Source of the DNA: Streptomyces albofaciens JCM 4342
Lineage (GTDB): Bacteria; Actinomycetota; Actinomycetes; Streptomycetales; Streptomycetaceae
NCBI RefSeq assembly: GCF_008634025.1
Contig: NZ_PDCM01000001.1
Location: 310,001 to 374,000, forward strand
Reading direction: 5' to 3'
Length of the DNA: 64,000 bases
Part shown: in pieces, positions 22,869 to 32,728 of the stretch
Numbering within the stretch: the first letter of the stretch is position 1
Layout: each line of letters begins with the position of its first letter
Program-made: the position numbers and the translations under genes
Notes under the pieces: generated by a model
What the model was told of the DNA's origin: nothing
The model's database searches: none
The model's input: the letters and a program-made list of their open reading frames with translations, nothing else

Positions 22869-25012
22869 AGCTCGAACCACGTCGACTTGCCGTCGCCGCG
22901 CGGGTCCACGCCCCACGCGCCGGCCAGCAGCTCCATCAGCATCAGGCCGCGCCCCGAGGACGCCAGCTCGCCCGGGGTGCGGCGGTGCGGCAGCTCGTCG
23001 CTGCCGTCCGCCACGTCGACCCGGATACGGCGGTGGCCCCGCGCCCCGGTGATCTCCGCGACCAGCAGCGCGTCGCCGTCCGTGTGCATCAGCACGTTGG
23101 TGACCATCTCGGAGACCATCAGGACGGCGGAGTCCACCTGGTCCTCGTCGGTCCAGTCGTGCAGCACGTCGCGCACCTGGTTGCGCGCCTCCGCTATGCG
23201 CTCGGGCTCGGCCTGCCGCACGGTGAGCACCGTACGGCGTACGGGCTGGTGCGCCGCCGCGCCGCCGCTGCCCACCCCGCAGCTGCCGCCCTCGCGGCAC
23301 AGCAGCAGCATCGCTATGTCGTCCTCGCGCCGGTCCACGAACGGGCCGGTGGTGTGGTACGAGGACGGGCCGTGCACGGCCTGTACGAGGGCGTCGGCCA
23401 GCCGCTCCAGGCCCGCCGCGTCCTCCAGGGCCGGGGCCACCACCGTCTCCGTGGGCTCCCCGTTCGCGTCCTCGGCCCCGTACGTCTCGATCACGTGCCG
23501 CAGCCGCGCCCAGCCCGACTCCAGGTCGTGCCCGCCGGTCTCGATCAGCCCGTCCGTACAGACCAGCATCGTCTCGCCGGGCTCCAGGACCAGCCGGGTG
23601 GTGGGGTAGTCGGTGTCCGGCACGATGCCCAGCGGCAGGCCGCCCGCGGTGGGCCGGACGAGCACGGTGCCGTCGGCCATCCGGATGGTCGGGTCGGGAT
23701 GCCCGGCCCGCGCGATGTCCAGCAGGCCGGTGGCCGGGTCCACCTCGATGTAGAGGCAGGTGGCGAAGCGCGGGTCCTCGCCGCCGAACTCGGTGTCGTT
23801 GATCCCGGACAGGAAGCGGGAGGCGCGGGAGAGCACCGCGTCCGGGTGGTGGCCCTCGGAGGCGTAGGCGCGCAGGGCGATGCGAAGCTGTCCCATCAGG
23901 CCCGCGGCCCGTACGTCATGGCCCTGTACGTCGCCGATGACCAGCGCGATCCGGCCGGACGGCAGCGTGATCATGTCGTACCAGTCGCCGCCGACCTCCA
24001 GCCCGCCGCCGGTGGGCACGTACCGCGCCGCCACCGTCATGCCCGGGATGTCCGGCTGCACGGTCGGCATCATGCTGCGCTGGAGGCCGTCGGTCAGCTC
24101 GCGCCGCGACTCCTGGTCGCCGGCCCGGGCCAGCGCCTGGGCGAGCATCCGGGCGACGGTGGTGAGCACCGCGCGCTCGTCGGGCGTGAAGGCGACCGGG
24201 GTGCCGAAGCCGGCCATCCAGGCGCCGATCGTGCGGCCCGCGCTGACCAGCGGCAGAAAGGCCCAGGACGTGCGGTTGAAGGGCTCGGCCAGCGGCCAGG
24301 TGGCGGGGAAGCGGCGGCGGTAGGCCTCGGGGGTGGGCAGATAGATGGCGCGGCCGGTCCGCACCACCTCGGCGGCCGGGTACTCGGTGTCCAGCGGCAT
24401 GTCGACGAAAGGCTCGATGTCGCCCTGCTGGTGCCCGTGGTGGCCGATGACGGAGATCCGGTCGCCCTCGATGCCGAAGACCGCCAGGCCGTCCGGGCTG
24501 AAGCCGGGCATGGACAGGCCGGCGGCGACCCGCAGCACCTCGGCGGTGGAGTGCGCCTCGGCCAGCGCGCGGCCCGCGTCCAGGAGGAACGCCTCGCGGG
24601 AGCGGCGCCAGTCGCCGGTGACCGGGGCGTGCGGGGAGGCGGTGCCGGGCTGGGTCTCGGGGATCTCCTGGACGGTGCCGACCAGCTCGTAGTCCGTGTG
24701 GTCGGTCTCGCTGCGCAGGAAGGCGCGGGAGCGGCTGCGCACGACGCGCAGCACCCGGCCCTCACTGTCCATCACGCGCAGCCGGGCCTCGGCGATGGTG
24801 CTCTCGGTGACGGCGAGGTTGACGATGCCGGTGATCTCGGCGAAGTCGGCCGGGTGGAGGTGGGAGCGCACCGCCGCCTCGGACAGTTCGACGGGCTCCG
24901 CGGGCAGCCCGAGCAGCCGGGCGGTCTCGGCGTCGAGGGTCACCTGTCCCGAGACGTTGTCCCAGCGCCACAGGCCGGTCGCGGTGGCGGCCAGGAGGTC
25001 CTTGGTGCGCAT
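22781..25012 (-). CDS. SpoIIE/PP2C phosphatase with PAS, GAF and HATPase domains
   Basis: 743 residues: PAS (about 10-115), GAF (about 155-310), PP2C/SpoIIE phosphatase (about 325-560, metal motifs GGDWYDMI, IGDVQGHDVRAAGLM and LVCTDGLIETGG), then an RsbW-type histidine-kinase-like ATPase (about 590-720, VSEMVTNVLMHTDGD and SGRGLMLMELLA). Such proteins sense a signal through PAS/GAF, dephosphorylate an anti-sigma antagonist, and may also phosphorylate it through the ATPase, linking stress or development to sigma factors. No sigma or anti-sigma gene is nearby. ATG 25012 has a weak ribosome site. It overlaps the AI-2E gene tail-to-tail by 88 bp. Confidence 0.9.
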   Translation of the reverse strand: MRTKDLLAATATGLWRWDNVSGQVTLDAETARLLGLPAEPVELSEAAVRSHLHPADFAEITGIVNLAVTESTIAEARLRVMDSEGRVLRVVRSRSRAFLRSETDHTDYELVGTVQEIPETQPGTASPHAPVTGDWRRSREAFLLDAGRALAEAHSTAEVLRVAAGLSMPGFSPDGLAVFGIEGDRISVIGHHGHQQGDIEPFVDMPLDTEYPAAEVVRTGRAIYLPTPEAYRRRFPATWPLAEPFNRTSWAFLPLVSAGRTIGAWMAGFGTPVAFTPDERAVLTTVARMLAQALARAGDQESRRELTDGLQRSMMPTVQPDIPGMTVAARYVPTGGGLEVGGDWYDMITLPSGRIALVIGDVQGHDVRAAGLMGQLRIALRAYASEGHHPDAVLSRASRFLSGINDTEFGGEDPRFATCLYIEVDPATGLLDIARAGHPDPTIRMADGTVLVRPTAGGLPLGIVPDTDYPTTRLVLEPGETMLVCTDGLIETGGHDLESGWARLRHVIETYGAEDANGEPTETVVAPALEDAAGLERLADALVQAVHGPSSYHTTGPFVDRREDDIAMLLLCREGGSCGVGSGGAAAHQPVRRTVLTVRQAEPERIAEARNQVRDVLHDWTDEDQVDSAVLMVSEMVTNVLMHTDGDALLVAEITGARGHRRIRVDVADGSDELPHRRTPGELASSGRGLMLMELLAGAWGVDPRGDGKSTWFELYEDAAAGAEPSLPDLDAFSDDSLPEPAA

Positions 25013-25093
25013 TGCATCACTTTAGGTGGGTTTGACGGGAGCCGACCAGCGCGGCGGATACCGCGGCGGACACCCCTATCTTCGCATGGCCCC

Positions 25094-25113
25094 ATTGACG
25101 CGTATATGTCAAT
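25094..25113. promoter_or_regulatory. Inverted repeat ATTGAC-N8-GTCAAT between spoIIE-like gene and aspS
   Basis: Perfect 6-bp arms with an AT-rich centre in the divergent promoter region. TAACCT at about 25133 is a possible aspS -10. The repeat could be a regulator site or part of the opposing promoters. Confidence 0.4.
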
Positions 25114-25186
25114 CGGCGGCCCGTGCCGACCGGTAACCTGGAGCAGTTAACTCTCACACTCCAACTTGCGACGACTTGGATGAGCG

Positions 25187-26950
25187 ATGCATCGGTACCG
25201 GTCCCATAACTGTGGCGAGCTCCGAGCCGCGGACGTCGACACCGACGTCCGCCTCAGCGGCTGGCTGCACAACCGACGTGACCTGGGCGGCATCCTCTTC
25301 ATCGATCTGCGCGACCACTACGGTCTGGTCCAGCTCGTCGCCCGCCCCGGTACCCCCGCCAACGAGGCGCTGTCGTCCCTGACCAAGGAGACCGTCGTCC
25401 GTATCGACGGCAAGGTCAGCGCGCGCGGCGCGGACAACGTCAACCCCGACCTGCCCACCGGCGAGATCGAGGTCGAGGTCACCGAGGTCGAGGTGCTCGG
25501 CGCCGCCGAGCAGATCCCCTTCACGATCAACACCGAGGACGGCGTCAACGAGGAGAAGCGCCTCGAATACCGCTTCCTCGACCTGCGCCGCGAGCGCATG
25601 CACCGCAACCTGATGCTGCGCACCGCCGTCATCTCCGCCATCCGGCACAAGATGACCGCGCTCGGCTTCAACGAGATGGCGACGCCGATCCTGTCCGCGA
25701 CCTCCCCCGAGGGCGCCCGCGACTTCCTCGTCCCGTCCCGCCTGCACGCCGGCAAGTTCTACGCGCTGCCGCAGGCCCCCCAGCAGTTCAAGCAGCTGCT
25801 GATGATCGCGGGCTTCGACCGCTACTTCCAGATCGCGCCCTGCTTCCGCGACGAGGACGCCCGCGCGGACCGCTCGCCGGGCGAGTTCTACCAGCTCGAC
25901 GTCGAGATGAGCTTCGTCGAGCAGGAGGACGTCTTCGGCCCGATCGAGCAGCTGATGACCGAGCTGTTCACCGAGTTCGGCGGCGGCCGCACGGTCACCT
26001 CGCCGTTCCCGCGCATCCCGTTCCGCGAGGCGATGCTCAAGTACGGCTCCGACAAGCCGGACCTGCGCGCCGAGCTGGAGCTGGTCGACGTCTCGTCGGT
26101 CTTCGCCGGCTCCGGTTTCAAGGCGTTCGCCGACAAGCACGTCCGCGCCCTGGCCGTACCGGACACCGCCGACCAGCCGCGCAAGTTCTTCGACCAGATG
26201 GGTGACTTCGCCGTCCAGCAGGGCGCGAAGGGCCTGGCCTGGGTCCGCGTCGGCGAGGAGAACGCCCTCACCGGCCCGATCGCCAAGTTCCTCACCGAGA
26301 ACGACGTGAAGGCGCTGGTCGAGGCCCTGGACCTGAAGCCCGGCTCGGCCGTCTTCTTCGGCGCCGGCGAGTTCGACGAGGTCTCCAAGATCATGGGCGC
26401 GGTCCGCGTCGAGGCGGCCAAGCGCACCGGCCACTTCGTCGAGGACGAGTTCCGCTTCTGCTGGATCGTCGACTTCCCGATGTTCGAGAAGGACGAGGAC
26501 ACCGGCAAGATCGAGTTCTCCCACAACCCGTTCTCCATGCCGCAGGGCGGCCTGGAGGCGCTGGAGACCAAGGACCCGCTGGACATCCTCGCCTGGCAGT
26601 ACGACATCGTCTGCAACGGCGTCGAGCTGTCCTCCGGCGCCATCCGCAACCACGAGCCCGAGGTCATGTACAAGGCCTTCGAGATCGCCGGTTACTCGAA
26701 GGAGACCGTCGAGGCCGAGTTCGGCGGCATGCTCCGCGCCTTCAAGTTCGGCGCCCCGCCGCACGGCGGCATCGCCCCCGGCGTCGACCGCATCGTCATG
26801 CTCCTCGCCGACGAGCCCAACATCCGCGAGACCATCGCCTTCCCGCTCAACGGCAACGCGCAGGACCTGCTGATGGGCGCGCCGACCGAGGTCGACGAGT
26901 CGCGGCTGAAGGAGCTGCACCTGTCGATCCGGAAGCCCCAGGTGAAGTAG
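25187..26950 (+). CDS. aspS: Aspartate-tRNA ligase
   Basis: 587 residues, the full bacterial AspRS layout: N-terminal OB-fold anticodon domain (about 15-105), class II catalytic core with motif 2 ([19 protein letters not shown]) and motif 3 ([12 protein letters not shown]), and a GAD insertion domain (about 290-410). It charges tRNA-Asp with aspartate. Actinobacteria vary in whether AspRS also charges tRNA-Asn; the sequence alone does not decide this. The start ATG 25187 has GGATGAG upstream. A 14-bp-stem terminator follows at 26966-27000. Confidence 0.97.
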   Translation: MHRYRSHNCGELRAADVDTDVRLSGWLHNRRDLGGILFIDLRDHYGLVQLVARPGTPANEALSSLTKETVVRIDGKVSARGADNVNPDLPTGEIEVEVTEVEVLGAAEQIPFTINTEDGVNEEKRLEYRFLDLRRERMHRNLMLRTAVISAIRHKMTALGFNEMATPILSATSPEGARDFLVPSRLHAGKFYALPQAPQQFKQLLMIAGFDRYFQIAPCFRDEDARADRSPGEFYQLDVEMSFVEQEDVFGPIEQLMTELFTEFGGGRTVTSPFPRIPFREAMLKYGSDKPDLRAELELVDVSSVFAGSGFKAFADKHVRALAVPDTADQPRKFFDQMGDFAVQQGAKGLAWVRVGEENALTGPIAKFLTENDVKALVEALDLKPGSAVFFGAGEFDEVSKIMGAVRVEAAKRTGHFVEDEFRFCWIVDFPMFEKDEDTGKIEFSHNPFSMPQGGLEALETKDPLDILAWQYDIVCNGVELSSGAIRNHEPEVMYKAFEIAGYSKETVEAEFGGMLRAFKFGAPPHGGIAPGVDRIVMLLADEPNIRETIAFPLNGNAQDLLMGAPTEVDESRLKELHLSIRKPQVK

Positions 26951-26965
26951 TTCGTTCGTACGTGT

Positions 26966-27000
26966 GAAGGGCCCGCGATCCTATGATCGCGGGCCCTTTC
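26966..27000 (+). terminator. Intrinsic terminator of aspS
   Basis: AAGGGCCCGCGATC, loop CTAT, GATCGCGGGCCCTT then TC: a perfect 14-bp stem 16 bp past the aspS stop. Confidence 0.85.
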
Positions 27001-27099
27001 GCGTGCCACGCTCCGGGCATGGCGAAAACCGGAGTGGCTTCGGCGGCGGAGGGGGAGGGCGTACGGTGCAACGCACCATCGGTCCCGGAGGAGCCCGAC

Positions 27100-27702
27100 G
27101 TGGGCGTCCTCAAGGCGCACGCGAGTGTCCTCAGCCAGGAGCAGTTCGAAGAGCTGGCTCACCTTGGTCTGCGTGTGGAAGAGGCGCTGCGATTGGAACT
27201 GATCAACGGGAGGATCCGGGAGAAGCCCATACCGGACGGCGATCACGCGGAGATCATCGCGTGGTTGACGCGTCTGTGCACCCAGATCGATGCAGGGTGG
27301 TGGCTTCACGTGGGGCAGGGCCTGCGGGTCGAGAAGTACCGCAAGGGCAATGCCCGCCCCGACGGCTGCCTCGCATCGAGCGATGCCTTCGTCGGCCAGG
27401 GTGAGTGGGCGGATGCCGAGGGAGTGCTCATGGCCGTCGAGGTCACTTCCCGTGACTACGACACCAATCGCCGGGACCGCGAGGAGAAGCCCAAGGCGTA
27501 CGCCGAGGCCGGCATCCCCGTCTACCTGATCGTCGACCCCAACGACGCCACCTGGCATGTGCTCCAGCTCGACGGCCGCCACTACGTCGAGACCGCGAAG
27601 GGCATCTTCGGCCAGGAGATCCCCATGCCCGAACCCATGGGCTTCACGGTACGGACGGCGGGCTGGCACCCGTACGGCGGGACCGGCGGTACGTCCGCGT
27701 AG
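27100..27702 (+). CDS. Uma2-family (DUF820) PD-(D/E)XK nuclease-fold protein
   Basis: 200 residues. The Uma2/DUF820 restriction-endonuclease-like core is visible: ELINGRIREKPIPDGDHAEI (acidic residue and His), NARPDGCLASSD (Asp), LMAVEVTSRDYDTNRRDREE (E-x-T near K) and AGIPVYLIVDP. The family is expanded in cyanobacteria and actinobacteria; nuclease activity is predicted by fold but the role is unknown. GTG 27100 is chosen because GGAGGAG lies 6 bases upstream; the frame is open from 26983, but that would run through the aspS terminator. It converges with metG across a bidirectional terminator. Confidence 0.87.
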   Translation: MGVLKAHASVLSQEQFEELAHLGLRVEEALRLELINGRIREKPIPDGDHAEIIAWLTRLCTQIDAGWWLHVGQGLRVEKYRKGNARPDGCLASSDAFVGQGEWADAEGVLMAVEVTSRDYDTNRRDREEKPKAYAEAGIPVYLIVDPNDATWHVLQLDGRHYVETAKGIFGQEIPMPEPMGFTVRTAGWHPYGGTGGTSA

Positions 27703-27721
27703 GCGCCGCCCCGCATGCCGA

Positions 27722-27752
27722 GGGCCCAGAACCGGTCACCGGTTCCGGGCCC
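27722..27752. terminator. Bidirectional terminator between Uma2 gene and metG
   Basis: GGGCCC-A-GAACCGG, loop TCA, CCGGTTC-C-GGGCCC: a 14-position stem with one mismatch, centred in the 72-bp gap between convergent stops. Confidence 0.75.
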
Positions 27753-27774
27753 CCGCCCTACGTCATCGGCCGGT

Positions 27775-29484
27775 CTACTCCGCCGCCCCGAACCGCTCCC
27801 GGTACGCCTCCAGGTCGTCCTCCGTGATCTTCGCGAAGAGCACCGGCGGCACGGTGAACGCCGTGCCGGCCGGGACCGAGGCCAGTGCGCGGGCCTCGTC
27901 CGCCGTGACCCAGGCGGCCGTGTCGCCGTCCAGCGCGAACGCGCCGCGCATGGCCTTCGCGGCGCCCGGGATGAACGGCTCCGAGACGATCGCGTACAGG
28001 TGGATGAGGTTCATCGCGGTGCGCAGCGTCAGCGCCGCCGCTTCCTGGTCGGTCTTGATCTCCAGCCAGGGGGCCTTCTCCTCCAGGTAGGAGTTGCCCG
28101 CGCTCCACAGCGCGCGCAGGGCCGCGGCCGCCTTGCGGAACTGGAGGGCCTCCATGTGGCTCTCGTACTCCGCCAGCAGCTCGGCGATCTGCTCGCCCAG
28201 CTTCCGCTCGGCCTCACCGGCCGCCGCGCCCGCCGGCACCTCGTCGCCGAAGCGCTTGCGGGAGAAGGACAGCACCCGGTTGACGAAGTTGCCCAGCGTG
28301 TCCGCCAGGTCCTTGTTGACCGAGGAGGAGAACAGCTCCCAGGTGAAGGAGGTGTCGTCGGACTCCGGGGCGTTGGCCATCAGGAAGTAGCGCCAGTAGT
28401 CGGCGGGCAGCAGCTCCAGCGCCGCGTCGGTGAAGATGCCGCGCTGCTGCGAGGTGGAGAACTTGCCGCCGTAGTACGTCAGCCAGTTGAACGCCTTGAG
28501 GAAGTCGACCTTCTTCCAGGGCTCGCGGGTGCCGAGCTGGGTGGCCGGGAACATCACCGAGTGGAACGGGACGTTGTCCTTGGCCATGAACTCCGTGTAG
28601 CGCACGTCGTCGGCCTCGTACCACCACGACTTCCAGTCGCGGTTCGCCGGGTCGGCGTCCGCCCACTCCTTCGTCGAGCCGATGTACTCGATCGGCGCGT
28701 CGAACCACACGTAGAAGACCTTGCCCTCGGCGGCCAGCTCCGGCCACACGTCGCCCGGCACCGGCACGCCCCAGTCGAGGTCGCGGGTGATCGCGCGGTC
28801 GTGCAGGCCCTCGGTCAGCCACTTGCGGGCGATGGAGGAGGCCAGCGTCGGCCACTCGTCGCCCGCCTCGTCGATGAACTTCTCGACCTCGCCCTGGAGC
28901 TTGGACTGGAGCAGGAAGAGGTGCTTGGTCTCACGCACCTCCAGGTCACTGCTGCCGCTGATCGCCGAACGCGCGTCGATCAGGTCGGTCGGGTCCAGGA
29001 CGCGGGTGCAGTTCTCGCACTGGTCGCCGCGGGCCTTGTCGTAACCGCAGTGCGGGCACGTGCCCACGATGTAGCGGTCCGGCAGGAAGCGGTCGTCGGC
29101 GATCGAGAAGACCTGGCGGATGGCCCGCTCCTCGATGAAGCCGTTCTCGTGCAGCTTGCGCGCGAAGTGCTGGGTCAGCTCCACGTTCTGCTGCGAGGAG
29201 CTGCGCCCGAAGTGGTCGAACCGCAGGTGGAAGCCGTCGTAGACCGCCTTCTGCGCGTCGTGCTGCTCGGCGCAGAACGCGTCGACCGACTGGCCGGCGT
29301 CCTTCGCGGCCAGCTCGGCGGGGGTGCCGTGCTCGTCCGTGGCACAGATGTAGAGCACCTCGTGCCCGCGCTGGCGCATATAGCGCGCGTACACGTCGGC
29401 CGGGAGCATGGACCCCACCATGTTGCCCAGGTGCTTGATCCCGTTGATGTACGGAAGGGCGCTGGTGATGAGGTGTCGAGCCAT
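27775..29484 (-). CDS. metG: Methionine-tRNA ligase
   Basis: 569 residues, class I. The HIGH motif appears as HLGN (residues 18-21) after [10 protein letters not shown], and the KMSKS-equivalent as KFSTSQ. A zinc knuckle is present: CPHCGYDK, later [10 protein letters not shown]. The C-terminal anticodon-binding helical bundle covers about 390-560. It charges initiator and elongator tRNA-Met. No C-terminal EMAP-like domain is present, as in other short bacterial forms. ATG 29484 has GGGAG about 9 bases upstream. Confidence 0.97.
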   Translation of the reverse strand: MARHLITSALPYINGIKHLGNMVGSMLPADVYARYMRQRGHEVLYICATDEHGTPAELAAKDAGQSVDAFCAEQHDAQKAVYDGFHLRFDHFGRSSSQQNVELTQHFARKLHENGFIEERAIRQVFSIADDRFLPDRYIVGTCPHCGYDKARGDQCENCTRVLDPTDLIDARSAISGSSDLEVRETKHLFLLQSKLQGEVEKFIDEAGDEWPTLASSIARKWLTEGLHDRAITRDLDWGVPVPGDVWPELAAEGKVFYVWFDAPIEYIGSTKEWADADPANRDWKSWWYEADDVRYTEFMAKDNVPFHSVMFPATQLGTREPWKKVDFLKAFNWLTYYGGKFSTSQQRGIFTDAALELLPADYWRYFLMANAPESDDTSFTWELFSSSVNKDLADTLGNFVNRVLSFSRKRFGDEVPAGAAAGEAERKLGEQIAELLAEYESHMEALQFRKAAAALRALWSAGNSYLEEKAPWLEIKTDQEAAALTLRTAMNLIHLYAIVSEPFIPGAAKAMRGAFALDGDTAAWVTADEARALASVPAGTAFTVPPVLFAKITEDDLEAYRERFGAAE

Positions 29485-29656
29485 TGCCGGCTGCTCCCAA
29501 GTCGCTACGGTGAGTGAGGTTTTGTTCTACGGAACGTCAATATCGTACTGGACCGGTGTCCGGCCGCCGCGCCCGGTTTTCCGCGTCCCGTACGTCCCTT
29601 GATCGTTCCGGGCCGGCGGTCAGGGCTCACGGGGCGTTCAGGGCTTTACGGGGCCG

Positions 29657-30427
29657 TTAGGGCTTACGGGCCACGACCAGCCCCCAGGCGGGGCTGCCGT
29701 CGGGGCGCCGGGCGGCACCCTGTACCGGCACCACTTCCACGCCGAACCCGGCCGCGCGCAGGTCGGCGCGTACGGCCCCCAGCGACGAAGTCCGGTAGTA
29801 CATGACGAACGGCGGACGCCACAGCGCGTTCCGCACGCGCATCACCGCGTCGAAACCGAGCAGCGTCCAGTAGAGCGCGGAGCGCGGGGGCGGCGGCGCG
29901 GCGATCGGGAAGGCGAAGATCCCGCCGGGACGCAGGGCCCGGTGGACACCGGCGAAGACGGCGGCACGCTCGGCGGGCAGGAAGTGGCCGAGGGCGCCGA
30001 AGGTGACGGCGAGGTCGAAGGCGGTGGTGAAGGGGAGGGTGCGGGCGTCGGCGCGGATGTATGTGACGGTGGGGGTGCCGCTGTGCCCGTACGCCACGGC
30101 AGGGCCGCTCGTACGGCCGTACTCCGCCTCCTGGGCCTCCGCGAGCATCCCCGCGCTGAAGTCGACGCCGACGACCCGCTCCCGGCACAGGGACCGCAGT
30201 ACGCCGATGCCCGCGCCCGTGCCGCAGCAGACGTCGAGCCCCGCCCCGAACCGTCCCTCGGACGGGCCGAGACCACACAGCGCCTCGGCCGTCGCGTCGA
30301 GGATCCGGCCGGGGGTGCGGAACGGTGTGTGATCGAACTTCGGGGCCAGCAAGTCGTAGCCGCGCTCCACGGAGGAGAGGGCCTGCGCGGTCAGCTCGCG
30401 GAGCGTGGGGCCCTGGGGAGAGAACAC
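29657..30427 (-). CDS. Class I SAM-dependent methyltransferase
   Basis: 256 residues. The Rossmann motif I is LDVCCGTGAGIGVL, followed by VVGVDFSAGML (motif II acidic residue) and FDLAVTFGALGHFLPAE (motif IV). This is a Methyltransf_25/11-type small-molecule methyltransferase with no substrate clue. The frame is open to 30538, but a leaderless start at GTG 30427 is favoured: TACGCT lies 6 bases upstream and homology starts near FSPQGPTLRELTAQ. It lies 62 bp after the stop of the DHA2 efflux gene on the same strand but probably has its own promoter inside that gap. Confidence 0.85.
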   Translation of the reverse strand: MFSPQGPTLRELTAQALSSVERGYDLLAPKFDHTPFRTPGRILDATAEALCGLGPSEGRFGAGLDVCCGTGAGIGVLRSLCRERVVGVDFSAGMLAEAQEAEYGRTSGPAVAYGHSGTPTVTYIRADARTLPFTTAFDLAVTFGALGHFLPAERAAVFAGVHRALRPGGIFAFPIAAPPPPRSALYWTLLGFDAVMRVRNALWRPPFVMYYRTSSLGAVRADLRAAGFGVEVVPVQGAARRPDGSPAWGLVVARKP

Positions 30428-30433
30428 GGGGTC

Positions 30434-30439
30434 AGCGTA
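30434..30439 (-). promoter_or_regulatory. -10 element, leaderless promoter of methyltransferase gene
   Basis: On the minus strand TACGCT is followed by GACCCC and then the GTG start at 30427. Spacing and sequence equal those at 2086 and 20006. Confidence 0.4.
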
Positions 30440-30488
30440 CTGAGCCGTCGGTGCTGCCGCAGCGGTACGCGGAGCGCGTCCCGTGTAC

Positions 30489-32021
30489 CTACGGGACCTC
30501 GGCGCCTTCCCCCTCCCCATGCTTGGGCGCCTTCCCATTCACCAGTACGCCCGCGACGACCGCCGCCAGCAGCATGATCCCCGCGCCCCACCCGATGGCC
30601 ACCGTGAACCCGTGCACGACGCCGTCCTTCACGACCCCGTCCCGCGCGGCGGGCGTCAGGCGCCCGCCCGCTTCCCGTGCCGCGCGCGCCAGATGACTCC
30701 CGATGTACGTCGCACTCGCCGACGTGGCGATCGTGTTCAGCAGCGCCGTACCGATGGAACCGCCCACCTGCTGAGCCGTATTGACGGTCGCCGACGTGAC
30801 GCCCGAATCCTGCGGCGCCACCCCGGCCGTGGCCGTCGCCATCACCGGCATGAAGATCAGGCCCATTCCCAGCCCGACCAGAATCTCCGACGGGAGCACA
30901 TGCGATACGTACGCGGGCTCGGCCGTCAGCGTCGTCAGCCAGGCGAGCCCGGCCGCCGCCAGTACGGCACCCGGCACCATCAGCACCCGTGGCGGGATGT
31001 GGTGCAGCAGCCGCGCGGATATCTGCGTCGATCCGACGATGATCGCCGCCGTGATCGGCAGAAACGCCATGCCGGTCTTCACCGGCGAATACCCCAGTAC
31101 CACCTGGAGGTAGTACGTCATGAACAAGAACATCCCGAACATGGCGACGACCGCCAGCGCCATGGTCAGAAACGCACCCGCGCGATTCCGGTTCCGCACG
31201 ATGTGCAGCGGCAACAACGGGTGCCGGGCCCGGCTCTGCCACCATCCGAAGACGACCAGCAGCGCGGCCCCGCCCACCAGCATCCCCAGCACCAGCCCGT
31301 CGTTCCACCCCCGCGGCTGCGCCTCGCTGCACCCGTAAACAATGGCGACCAGCCCACCACAGCCGAGGAGCACGCCCGGTACGTCCAGTCTGGCCGCCCC
31401 GCCATGCCCGCGCCGATCGTGCAGAAACACCGAAGCGCCGGCTATCGCTATGAGGGCGATCGGCACGTTCACGTACAGACACCAGCGCCAGTCCAGATAC
31501 TCGGTCAGCAGCCCGCCCGCTATCAGCCCGATGGCCGACCCGCCACCCGCGATGGCACCGTAAATCCCGAACGCCTTCCCCCGTTCCTTCCCGTCCGTGA
31601 ACGTCGTCGTCAGCAACGACAGCGCGGCCGGCGCCAGCAACGCCCCGAAAGCCCCCTGCAATGCCCGCGCCCCGAACAGCATCCCCTGCCCGGTGGCCGC
31701 CCCACCCAGCGCCGAAGCGACCGCAAACCCCACCAGCCCGGTGACGAACGCCCGCTTCCGCCCCACCAGATCGGCAATCCGCCCACCCAGCAACAACAAC
31801 CCGCCGAACGCGAGCGTGTACGCGGTGATGACCCACTGCCGATTGGCATCCGACATGCCCAACTCCCGCTGCGCGGAAGGCAGGGCAATATTCACAATCG
31901 TCGCGTCCAGCACAACCATCAACTGCGCCAACGCAATGACAACGAGCCCCCACCACCGCCGAGGATCAGGCTCCCCCGCGGCCTCCACCCGCCCCTGCGT
32001 CCGACTCTGGCTCTGGCTCAT
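30489..32021 (-). CDS. DHA2-family MFS drug efflux transporter (14 TM)
   Basis: 510 residues with fourteen predicted helices. Typical DHA2 motifs are LDATIVNIALPSAQRELG (motif D1), GGRIADLVGRKRAF (motif A) and GGGSAIGLIAGGLLTEYLDWRW (motif C region). It is a proton-coupled exporter of hydrophobic or cationic drugs (EmrB/QacA-type); specificity is unknown. ATG 32021 has GGCAGG about 6 bases upstream. No TetR or MarR repressor gene is adjacent, unlike many DHA2 loci. Third-position usage is somewhat less GC-biased in the first third of the gene. Confidence 0.92.
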   Translation of the reverse strand: MSQSQSRTQGRVEAAGEPDPRRWWGLVVIALAQLMVVLDATIVNIALPSAQRELGMSDANRQWVITAYTLAFGGLLLLGGRIADLVGRKRAFVTGLVGFAVASALGGAATGQGMLFGARALQGAFGALLAPAALSLLTTTFTDGKERGKAFGIYGAIAGGGSAIGLIAGGLLTEYLDWRWCLYVNVPIALIAIAGASVFLHDRRGHGGAARLDVPGVLLGCGGLVAIVYGCSEAQPRGWNDGLVLGMLVGGAALLVVFGWWQSRARHPLLPLHIVRNRNRAGAFLTMALAVVAMFGMFLFMTYYLQVVLGYSPVKTGMAFLPITAAIIVGSTQISARLLHHIPPRVLMVPGAVLAAAGLAWLTTLTAEPAYVSHVLPSEILVGLGMGLIFMPVMATATAGVAPQDSGVTSATVNTAQQVGGSIGTALLNTIATSASATYIGSHLARAAREAGGRLTPAARDGVVKDGVVHGFTVAIGWGAGIMLLAAVVAGVLVNGKAPKHGEGEGAEVP

Positions 32022-32299
32022 GAGGACCTGCCTTCGCCGTGGTCAACGGTCAGCGGTCACCCGCCAAGGAGCGCCGCAGCCTCAATCCAGCGTAGGCGCC
32101 GCCCCGCGACCTCGCGCGTCGGCCGGCTGCGCTTCGCTTATTGCCCGATCGGCACCCTGATTCCTCTTGGCCTGGGTGGACTTCTCTTGCGCCAGGCGAC
32201 CATTGCTCGTTTCAGAACGATCGGCTAGCCAGTACCAGGTGTTTCATGATGCCGGGAACGTGTCGATAGCGGTTAGTTTGACGTGCTGGCGTGTATGGG

Positions 32300-32728
32300 C
32301 TAAAAAAAATCCCCCGCGTCGCTGATGTTTTGCACGATGCTCACCATGTCGGCATGGGCCGCCATGCAAAATGATTGGTCAGAGGCCTCTATGGCGGCGG
32401 CAGTCTCGCTGAACCTCCTGCCGCTGACTTGTTGTTCGGTGATCAGCCGTGTGGGGCAGATGAGCCAGTTTTTTCTTGAGGTGTCGAAAGTCCATTCGAT
32501 GTTCTTTGGGGGCGAGGTACAAATGGCGGCGATAATTTCCCTCTTTTTCTCTGTGCGTTCATGGTAGCGCCAGGCTGCATAGGGAACTTGAAGGTTCCCG
32601 CGTGAATCTCTTCCGCCTGAGACCTTGGACCATTCTAGAAGGCCCAGCGTTGAGACCCCCTGCAAGATTTCTTTCGATGTGATCACTGATCGACCGGAAG
32701 CGTGTTCATGTTCACCAGAGGGGGCCAT
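32300..32728 (-). CDS. Candidate immunity protein for the Rhs toxin
   Basis: 142 residues, family not recognised. The gene is visibly AT-richer than the window and ends in a run of eight T (GDFF, then TAG). GGAGG lies 5 bases before ATG 32728. Its first 17 bp overlap the 3' end of the toxin gene, which places it exactly where polymorphic-toxin immunity genes sit. The predicted product is soluble and cytosolic (no signal or TM segment), rich in Ser/Thr and charged residues. By position it should bind and block the C-terminal toxin domain of the Rhs protein (inference). Confidence 0.7.
   Translation of the reverse strand: MAPSGEHEHASGRSVITSKEILQGVSTLGLLEWSKVSGGRDSRGNLQVPYAAWRYHERTEKKREIIAAICTSPPKNIEWTFDTSRKNWLICPTRLITEQQVSGRRFSETAAAIEASDQSFCMAAHADMVSIVQNISDAGDFF

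Noticed and set aside
21692..25150. 1152-codon plus-strand frame over AI-2E and SpoIIE genes
   Set aside because: Shadow frame; the real genes have intact domains in other frames.
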